Part shown: positions 7,360-12,462 of the stretch, piece after piece
Layout: each line of letters begins with the position of its first letter
How positions within the stretch are numbered: position 1 is the first letter of the stretch
Source of the DNA: a gamma proteobacterium symbiont of Bathyaustriella thionipta
GTDB lineage: Bacteria > Pseudomonadota > Gammaproteobacteria > Chromatiales > Chromatiaceae
DNA length: 12,462 bases
Direction: 5' to 3'
NCBI GenBank assembly: GCA_025656895.1
Contig: JAHXHF010000231.1
Coordinates: forward strand, 1 to 12,462
Notes under the pieces: model-generated
Told to the model about the DNA's origin: nothing
Seen by the model: the letters and a program-made list of their open reading frames with translations, nothing else
The model's database searches: none
Position numbers and translations under genes: made by a program

Positions 7360-8727
7360 ATGAGCTACATGCCGCCCCGTGAAAATATCTGTGCAGCCAC
7401 TTTTCAATTCTATTCGGAAAATGGTCTGCCTACCGCCGCGCAGCCCTGGCAGTTATCCGGCCATCGTTCCATTGGCAAAGATCGCAGTAACCATCACGCC
7501 TTGAGTGAAGCCATGCAACAGGCGGTTTTGCACAGTCCCTGGCGCTGGCCCGAGCGTACGGTTTTCTTTTTGACCGACCCGCACGCGGATGCGCTGGCTT
7601 TTGTCAGTTCTTTACTGGCTTCCGGCGGCATCCGGAAAAACGGGGATGGCCTGTGTGATTTTGAATTGACCGAAACCGGTCGTGAGGCCGTGTTTGTTAT
7701 TGGCGGTGATTGTCTCGATAAAGGGCCGGATAATCTGCAACTGTTACGTTGTGTGCGCCAACTGATGAACAGTGGCGCGCGTGTCAAACTATTAGCGGGT
7801 AATCATGATGTGCGCCTGCTGATGGGACTGCGTGCCATGCAACTGCCGCCGGACCCCACTACCGAACATTTTTTTATTCGCATGGAGCCCAAAATTGTGC
7901 CGCTGCTGAAAGAGATACATGCGCTTTATCTCAGTGGCAAAGATGCGTTACATGGTGTTCCCGATCGAAGGGAATGCCGCCGCCTGCTGTACCCTTGCAG
8001 GCAATGGTTCGATGAATTCCCCAGGGAAGCTGTCTGGCTGATGCCTGAATCCGGCATCCAGCGGGAACTGCAGCGCATGCGCTACAAGGTGGATGTATTC
8101 GAAGAAGTCTGCCATGAGGCCGGGCTGAGTTTACGCGATGTTTATGCGACCGCCCGAAAATGCCAGCAGCTTTTTTTACAGCCGCAGGGAGAATACGCCT
8201 GGTTTTTCCGTGAAATGCAGTTACTCTATCGTGAAGGTTCTTTTTTGTTTATTCATGCCGGTCTTGATGATCGCATCAGCAGCCTGATAGAAGAACAGGG
8301 CATTGATTATCTGAACAGGCTGTTTCGTGAACAGATACAGCACAATCTGTTTGAATTTTATTATGGCCCGCTTGCCAACACCATGCGTACCAAGTACCGT
8401 GGCGTGGATATGCCGCTGACCCGGCACGGCGTAGAACGTATTTACCGGCAGGGTCTGCATGCCATTGTTCACGGTCATCGCAATCTTACCCAGGGTCAGC
8501 GTATTATGCTGCGCCAGGGTATGATTCACATTGAGTGTGACATAACCATGGATGAGAATTCACGCGCACAGGAAGGCCTGCAAGGTAACGGTGTGGGTGT
8601 AACCCTTGTGCGTCCACAGGGTCAGGTAGTCGGTATCAGTAAAGACTATCCTTATGCCAAGGTCTTTGAACCTGAACATTATTTTTCACCTGAATCCGTA
8701 TCTTCAGGGCGGATACAGGGTGTATGA
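7360..8727 (+). CDS. PPP-fold metallophosphoesterase
   Basis: A calcineurin-like phosphoesterase of 455 residues with all five metal-binding blocks: TDPHAD (72-77, D73 and H75), GGDCLDKGP (115-123, D117 and D120), LAGNHDVR (145-152), FIHAGLDD (297-304) and IVHGHRN (369-375). The pattern is closest to PPP-type Ser/Thr phosphatases and diadenosine tetraphosphatases, so it could act on phosphoproteins or dinucleotide polyphosphates. Compared with roughly 220-280 residues for simple bacterial members it is long: about 145 residues separate GNHD from HAG, and there is an N-terminal extension of about 65 residues. The open frame runs back to 7009 inside the preceding gene; I chose ATG 7360 with a weak GTGAG six bases upstream (ATG 7315 would add 15 residues). 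Same strand and adjacent to the cassette, so probably functionally linked, though with its own leader. Confidence 0.82.
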   Translation: MSYMPPRENICAATFQFYSENGLPTAAQPWQLSGHRSIGKDRSNHHALSEAMQQAVLHSPWRWPERTVFFLTDPHADALAFVSSLLASGGIRKNGDGLCDFELTETGREAVFVIGGDCLDKGPDNLQLLRCVRQLMNSGARVKLLAGNHDVRLLMGLRAMQLPPDPTTEHFFIRMEPKIVPLLKEIHALYLSGKDALHGVPDRRECRRLLYPCRQWFDEFPREAVWLMPESGIQRELQRMRYKVDVFEEVCHEAGLSLRDVYATARKCQQLFLQPQGEYAWFFREMQLLYREGSFLFIHAGLDDRISSLIEEQGIDYLNRLFREQIQHNLFEFYYGPLANTMRTKYRGVDMPLTRHGVERIYRQGLHAIVHGHRNLTQGQRIMLRQGMIHIECDITMDENSRAQEGLQGNGVGVTLVRPQGQVVGISKDYPYAKVFEPEHYFSPESVSSGRIQGV

Positions 8728-8871
8728 CATTGATTTCACAGTGGAATTAAAAAATCTTAGCTTCACCCATAGGTTAAGCGGGCATTTTTTAAACCGCTGT
8801 GGAATCAAGAGCATGCGCACTGTGCCGTCATGAAGGTACGGGTTCAGGTTTCAGAAAACTAAAAGGAAATC
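8728..8871 (+). promoter_or_regulatory. Leader region of the amphi-Trp gene
   Basis: A 144-base gap. An inverted repeat AGCGG (8777-8781) / CCGCT (8794-8798) encloses a loop that includes six T, unlike a normal terminator, where T follows the stem. A near-identical 10-base direct repeat, GTGGAATTAA (8741-8750) and GTGGAATCAA (8799-8808), brackets it. TTGATT (8730-8735) is a possible -35, but no good -10 sits at the right distance. The gene likely has its own regulation, but I cannot define a promoter. Confidence 0.3.
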
Positions 8872-9165
8872 ATGCGAAAAAGTCAGGACAGCTTCCGTCA
8901 CGAATCACTGCAGGATGCGGAAACCATACAAAATATCCTCAAGGCCATCAGCAAAGGCCTGGCCAGGGGCAAGCTGTCTTTTGGTGATGAGGATGGCGAC
9001 ATCGTCATGCATCCCGAGGGACTGCTGAATCTGAAAGTAACCGCCAGCCGTGATGATTCCAGACAGCGCGTCAATATCCGCATTACCTGGCAGGCGGAAG
9101 AAAAAATCAAACAAAAAAAGCCCTTATCGGTGAATAAAACCCGCTGCAAACAAAAATCCGCTTGA
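8872..9165 (+). CDS. Small amphi-Trp domain protein
   Basis: A 97-residue, charged, soluble protein. Its layout matches the amphi-Trp domain as I recall it: an N-terminal F-x-H-E-S-L segment (8-13), an amphipathic helix (about 15-32), then strands through GKLSFGDEDGDIVMHPEG (33-50) and a closing RITWQ (70-74) carrying the single tryptophan. A basic, lysine-rich tail follows (78-97). Proteins with this domain are often found beside GAK-type genes. No catalytic motif is visible, so a binding, adaptor or substrate role is more likely than enzymatic activity. A strong ribosome-binding site, AAAAGGAAA (8861-8869), directly precedes ATG 8872, suggesting good expression. It could be the phosphorylated target of the HprK-like kinase, but no residue shows this. 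Confidence 0.75.
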   Translation: MRKSQDSFRHESLQDAETIQNILKAISKGLARGKLSFGDEDGDIVMHPEGLLNLKVTASRDDSRQRVNIRITWQAEEKIKQKKPLSVNKTRCKQKSA

Positions 9166-9207
9166 ACATAACATTCATCCTGTCTGCAATGTTTCGTTCT
9201 CCCTAAA

Positions 9208-11058
9208 ATGAATCAAGCCGCTGATTCTTCCACTACCCCGGCACAGCCCTCTGAGCAGACAGCTGGCGGCAGCTTCCGCTGGAGTGATTTGCTGGCTATG
9301 GTGCGCCAGCATCGCCATGAGTTGGTCAAGGCCAACATCATTGCCATTCTGGGTGCGCTGATGAGCGTTCCCATACCCTTGCTGATTCCTTTAATGGTGG
9401 ATGAGGTATTGCTGCATAAACCCGCTGCAGCGGTCGCGCTGATGAATCAGCTTTTTCCGCAAAGCTGGCATGGCCCGATACTGTACATTCTGGCCATACT
9501 GGTGCTGACTTTGCTGTTACGTCTGATTGCATTGGTACTGGGCGTCTGGCAAATGCGCCAGTTCACCTGTATATCCAAAGATGTCATTTTTCGTATCCGG
9601 CGGCGTTTGCTGCAGCGTCTGGAACGCGTTTCCATGGCTGAATATGAAACGCTGGGCAGTGGCGTGGTGGCTTCCCACATGGTGACCGACCTGGATACGG
9701 TTGACCGTTTTGTCGGAGAAACCCTCAGCAAACTGCTGGTGGCCATACTCAGTCTGACAGGAACCGCTATTGTACTGCTGTGGATGCATTGGCCGCTGGC
9801 TCTGTTTATTCTGTTTCTGAATCCCATTGTGATTTACATCACCACCGTTTTCGGGCGGCGGGTTAAAGAACTGAAAAGAAAAGAAAACAGCGCTTACCAG
9901 ATTTTTCAGGAATCACTGGCCGAAACCCTGGATGCCATTCAGGAAATACGCGCCGCCAACCGTGAGCGCCACTATATTGGCCGCATCATTGATAAAGCCG
10001 ATAATGTGCGCCGCCACTCCAGTGCTTTCACCTGGAAAAGTGATGCGGCAAGCCGTTTATCCTTTGTGGTTTTTGTATTCGGTTTTGATATTTTTCGCGC
10101 GCTCAGCATGTTCACAGTCCTGTATTCCGACCTCAGCATCGGCCAGATGATGGCCATCTATGCCTATCTTTGGTACATGAGCCAGCCGGTACAGGAAATT
10201 GTCGGTATCCAATATACCTACCACGCCGCCCGCGCCGCACTGCAACGCATCAACAGTCTGTTCAAGATGCAGCTGGAACCGGATTTTCCGCATGAAAAAA
10301 ATCCGTTTACGGACAATGATAACGAAAGTGTATCCATTCAGATCCGTCATCTGAACTTTTCCTACAGCCCGGACAAACAGATATTACGTGATTTATCACT
10401 GGATATTGCCGTCGGTGAAAAAATTGCCCTGGTGGGTGCCAGCGGTGGTGGTAAAACCACTTTTGTGCAGGTATTGCTGGGCTTGTATCCGGCTGACAGT
10501 GGCCAAATCCGCTTTAACCAGATTCCGATCGAACAGATTGGCATGGATGTGGTACGCGATCATGTTTCCATTGTGTTGCAGCATCCGGCTCTGTTTAATG
10601 ACAGCCTGCGCAACAATCTGACACTGGGCAATAACATAGCCGATGAACAATTGTGGCAGGCCCTGCACACTGCCCAATTGAGTGAGGCCGTTAAACAACT
10701 GCCGCAACAACTGGATACCATCATCGGCCGCAATGGCATGCGCCTGTCGGGTGGACAAAAACAGCGTGTAGCGATTGCGCGTATGCTGTTGAGCAATCCG
10801 CAGGTGGTTATTCTGGATGAAGCCACCTCGGCACTGGACAGCGATACCGAAGGCCGCCTGCATGAAGCACTGCAGGCATTTCTGCATAATCGCACCACCC
10901 TTATCATTGCTCACCGTCTGAGCGCGGTACGCCAGGCCGACCGGGCGCTGGTTTTTGAAGATGGACGCATTATCCAGCAAGGTCATCACGATGAACTGAT
11001 ACAGGGTGATGGTCTTTACGCGCACCTGTATCGCAATCAGCATGAGCAGGCTTCATGA
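9208..11058 (+). CDS. ABC exporter, fused membrane and ATPase domains
   Basis: A 616-residue half-transporter of the MsbA/multidrug type, expected to work as a dimer in the inner membrane. The membrane domain (about 40-340) has hydrophobic segments near 42-65, 90-113, 175-215, 285-305 and 310-335. The ATPase domain (about 375-610) has Walker A GASGGGKTT (410-418), the Q-loop Gln458, signature LSGGQ (513-517), Walker B VVILDEA (533-539, Glu538) and H-loop His569, all intact. Substrate selectivity cannot be read; lipid, peptide or drug export are all possible. ATG 9208 lacks a visible ribosome-binding site; Met31 (9298) is an alternative, but the upstream part is in frame and a GGAG there is too far from it. 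It lies 42 bases after the amphi-Trp gene and overlaps the hydrolase gene by 4 bases. Confidence 0.92.
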   Translation: MNQAADSSTTPAQPSEQTAGGSFRWSDLLAMVRQHRHELVKANIIAILGALMSVPIPLLIPLMVDEVLLHKPAAAVALMNQLFPQSWHGPILYILAILVLTLLLRLIALVLGVWQMRQFTCISKDVIFRIRRRLLQRLERVSMAEYETLGSGVVASHMVTDLDTVDRFVGETLSKLLVAILSLTGTAIVLLWMHWPLALFILFLNPIVIYITTVFGRRVKELKRKENSAYQIFQESLAETLDAIQEIRAANRERHYIGRIIDKADNVRRHSSAFTWKSDAASRLSFVVFVFGFDIFRALSMFTVLYSDLSIGQMMAIYAYLWYMSQPVQEIVGIQYTYHAARAALQRINSLFKMQLEPDFPHEKNPFTDNDNESVSIQIRHLNFSYSPDKQILRDLSLDIAVGEKIALVGASGGGKTTFVQVLLGLYPADSGQIRFNQIPIEQIGMDVVRDHVSIVLQHPALFNDSLRNNLTLGNNIADEQLWQALHTAQLSEAVKQLPQQLDTIIGRNGMRLSGGQKQRVAIARMLLSNPQVVILDEATSALDSDTEGRLHEALQAFLHNRTTLIIAHRLSAVRQADRALVFEDGRIIQQGHHDELIQGDGLYAHLYRNQHEQAS

Positions 11059-12035
11059 GTATTGTAAAAGCTGATTTCAAACCGGCCTGGTGGCTGCCTT
11101 CGCCGCATCTGCAAACATTGTGGCCCACTTTTTTTCGCAAAAGACCCGTCTTGAATTTGCGTCAGGAACGACTCGAACTGGAAGATGGAGATTTTATTGA
11201 TCTCTGCTGGAGCCAGCGTGGCCAGGGTGACATTGTGGTGGTTATTCATGGGCTGGAAGGCTCTGTGCACTCTCATTATGCCGGCGCACTGATGCAGACA
11301 CTGGAACAAACCGGATATCGTCCGGTTTTCATGCACTTCAGAGGCTGCAGCGGTGTACCCAACCGGCTGCATCGTGCCTACCATTCCGGCGATACCGGTG
11401 ATATTGCAGCCGTCATTGCACACATTACAAAAACTTGTGAAGCGCCCAAAGCGGCTATCGGCTTTTCACTGGGCGGCAATGCCCTGCTGAAATGGCTGGG
11501 TGAAAGTGGCGAAAACAATCCTTTGTTGGCGGCTGTGGCCGTTTCTGTGCCTTTCCAGTTAGCCGATGCCGCACACAGAATGGATAAAGGCCTGTCAGCC
11601 ATCTACCGCAAGTATTTGTTGAGCCACTTACAGGCCAGTTACCGGCGCAAGTTTGCTGATCAAGCTTCCCCCTTGAACGTTGATATTCATTCACTCAACA
11701 GCTTCTGGGATTTTGACGATCAGGTCACCGCCCCGCTACACGGCTTCAGGGATGTGCATGACTATTATGAAAAATCCAGCTCACGCCAATACCTCAAATC
11801 CATCAAGATTTCCACGCGCATTATTCACGCCAAAGATGACCCTTTCATGTACCCGCACAGCATACCCACTGAAGAAGAACTGAGTCCGGCGGTTGAATTA
11901 ATGCTGGCCCGCCAGGGAGGGCATGTGGGTTTTGTCAGCGGCTCGTTTCCCTGGAAAGCCGAATACTGGTATGAGAGTCAAATCGTCAGGTTTCTGGGGA
12001 AAATGCATCAAAACCACTTATCCGGAAAAGATTGA
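11055..12035 (+). CDS. YheT-family alpha/beta hydrolase
   Basis: A 326-residue hydrolase of the YheT/ABHD1-3 family (COG0429). Signs: the N-terminal AWWLPSPHLQTLWPTFFR (11-28), typical of the family, the oxyanion region VIHGLEGS (63-70), HFRGCSG (94-100), the nucleophile elbow GFSLGGN (136-142, Ser138), an acid in KDDPF (260-264) and the catalytic His290 in GGHVGF (288-293). Related proteins act as esterases or lipases on lipid or acyl substrates; the physiological role of the bacterial ones is poorly known. The start overlaps the ABC exporter stop as ATGA, so the pair is co-translated and the hydrolase may modify the exported compound or its lipid environment. No signal peptide is evident. 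Confidence 0.92.
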   Translation: MSIVKADFKPAWWLPSPHLQTLWPTFFRKRPVLNLRQERLELEDGDFIDLCWSQRGQGDIVVVIHGLEGSVHSHYAGALMQTLEQTGYRPVFMHFRGCSGVPNRLHRAYHSGDTGDIAAVIAHITKTCEAPKAAIGFSLGGNALLKWLGESGENNPLLAAVAVSVPFQLADAAHRMDKGLSAIYRKYLLSHLQASYRRKFADQASPLNVDIHSLNSFWDFDDQVTAPLHGFRDVHDYYEKSSSRQYLKSIKISTRIIHAKDDPFMYPHSIPTEEELSPAVELMLARQGGHVGFVSGSFPWKAEYWYESQIVRFLGKMHQNHLSGKD

Positions 12036-12042
12036 GCGGATA

Positions 12043-12057
12043 CGTGACTGGCTCACG
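12043..12057 (+). terminator. Possible terminator after the YheT-family gene
   Basis: CGTGA (12043-12047) and TCACG (12053-12057) form a perfect 5-bp stem with a 5-base loop, 8 bases past the stop. The following bases are T-rich but interrupted (CTTTCTTGATTTT), so termination may be weak. Confidence 0.35.
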
Positions 12058-12106
12058 AGCTTTCTTGATTTTATTTGATCTATATCCATAATTATTATTG
12101 CATTGG

Positions 12107-12135
12107 CTCACAATTCAATATGTATTTGGTAAAAT
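12107..12135 (+). promoter_or_regulatory. Candidate extended -10 promoter
   Basis: TAAAAT (12130-12135, 5 of 6 consensus matches) is preceded by TGG (12127-12129), the extended -10 motif, and at exactly 17 bases by CTCACA (12107-12112, 4 of 6 to the -35). Transcription would begin near 12142 and give an untranslated leader of about 220 bases before ATG 12362. Confidence 0.4.
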
Positions 12136-12166
12136 ACTAATTGAAGGAAGATAGTCGATTGTACAA

Positions 12167-12308
12167 CTATTCAACGAATAGCTGGAACGCGTGGTGGTTT
12201 CTCGGATTATTGCAGAAAGGTATCCAGTCCAGGCAGAAACAGGGAGTTTCCTGTGTCGCTAATGCTTTGCTGTAAGCAGGGATTGGACATATTTCAGCAG
12301 TAAACTGC
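12167..12308 (+). ncRNA. Possible structured RNA leader
   Basis: By eye the transcript could form: a hairpin CTATTC/GAATAG (12167-12172 with 12176-12181); a closing helix TCCAGTCC (12223-12230) with GGATTGGA (12280-12287), eight pairs with one G-U; inside it a hairpin ACAGG/CCTGT (12239-12243 with 12250-12254) and a hairpin TGCTT/AAGCA (12263-12267 with 12274-12278), giving a possible three-way junction; then GCAG/CTGC (12297-12300 with 12305-12308). It ends about 40 bases before a strong ribosome-binding site. I could not match it to a known riboswitch class. Some such pairings arise by chance, so this is tentative. Confidence 0.3.
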
Positions 12309-12361
12309 CGGATCGCCTTACTATTTCCGTTTCATGTCACGTAGCTAACAAGGAGAATAGG

Positions 12362-12421
12362 ATGAACAAGAAAAAAAGTAAGCGCCAAAGAATCAGCCCT
12401 CTTAACCCCATTTCAGAATAA
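12362..12421 (+). CDS. 19-residue basic peptide frame, possibly a leader or broken gene start
   Basis: ATG 12362 follows AAGGAG (12350-12355) by six bases, the best ribosome-binding site in the right part of the window. The frame encodes 19 residues, very basic at first (MNKKKSKRQR), and ends at TAA 12419. One frame over, reading from about 12417 stays open to the window edge through an ATG at 12432, so a single-base difference would extend the protein beyond the window. It may be a leader peptide, a genuine small protein, or the start of a gene disrupted by a frameshift. I do not recognise the peptide. Confidence 0.3.
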   Translation: MNKKKSKRQRISPLNPISE

Positions 12422-12462
12422 TACTTCCTTCATGTTCCAGGGAAGCAATGCCTCGACCTTTT

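Larger units (their letters stand above)
12036..12361. other. Non-coding AT-rich region with possible structured leader
   Basis: No open reading frame of supportable length is present on either strand. The base composition shifts to AT-rich from about 12060 to 12180. It contains a small hairpin after the hydrolase stop, a candidate promoter and several inverted repeats up to a strong ribosome-binding site at 12350; each is listed separately. No tRNA, attachment site or IS end could be recognised. Confidence 0.6.

Noticed and set aside
8799..8987. 62-codon plus-strand frame
   Set aside because: It overlaps the amphi-Trp gene in another frame, without a ribosome-binding site.
10396..11043. Open frame of 215 codons on the minus strand
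   Set aside because: It lies entirely opposite the ATPase domain of the ABC exporter, whose motifs are intact, and shows no recognisable motif.
1..12462. IS elements, CRISPR array, prophage genes, tRNA or rRNA
   Set aside because: No transposase, integrase, regularly spaced repeats or cloverleaf-like sequence was seen on either strand.

Overview
The window is gene-dense bacterial DNA with ten plausible full-length genes. The protein families (YheT-type hydrolase, SixA-type phosphatase, ABC exporter), the tight overlaps and the roughly balanced base composition suggest a gammaproteobacterium or a close relative. I infer this lineage from protein flavour only; there is no rRNA, tRNA or other phylogenetic marker here.

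The core, about 160-9165, is a phosphate-chemistry cassette of the type that NCBI protein-family curators label the 'GAK system' (from memory: CofD-related protein, ATP-grasp enzyme, HprK-related kinase B, with small amphi-Trp or XXXCH-domain proteins). I know of no experimentally established function for it. A CofD-like gene (about 160-1353, minus strand) is transcribed away from a plus-strand run: Nudix hydrolase (1513-1998), PhoU-like/aminoglycoside-phosphotransferase-like fusion (1979-3625), RimK-like ATP-grasp enzyme (3618-4511), HprK-related P-loop kinase (4508-5602), SixA-like phosphatase fused to a second Nudix domain (5599-6561), and a second histidine phosphatase (6561-7265). These six plus-strand genes overlap one another by 1-20 bases, so they are almost certainly co-transcribed and translationally coupled. 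About 95 bases later comes a PPP-fold metallophosphoesterase (about 7360-8727), and after 144 bases a small amphi-Trp protein (8872-9165).

Downstream, an ABC exporter with fused membrane and ATPase domains (9208-11058) overlaps a YheT-family alpha/beta hydrolase (11055-12035). These are not known GAK components but lie on the same strand only 42 bases after the amphi-Trp gene.

As a whole the cassette encodes three potential kinases or ligases (HprK-like, APH-like, ATP-grasp), a potential nucleotide-linked phosphotransferase (CofD-like) and five phosphohydrolase domains (two Nudix, two histidine phosphatase, one metallophosphoesterase). That reads as a system that makes, senses and removes a phosphorylated protein or metabolite. 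The substrate cannot be read from the sequence.

The right end (12036-12462) is more AT-rich and holds no long gene. It contains a candidate extended -10 promoter, a leader of about 220 bases with several possible helices including a possible three-way junction, and a 19-codon reading frame behind a strong ribosome-binding site. I saw no IS element, CRISPR array, rRNA or tRNA.
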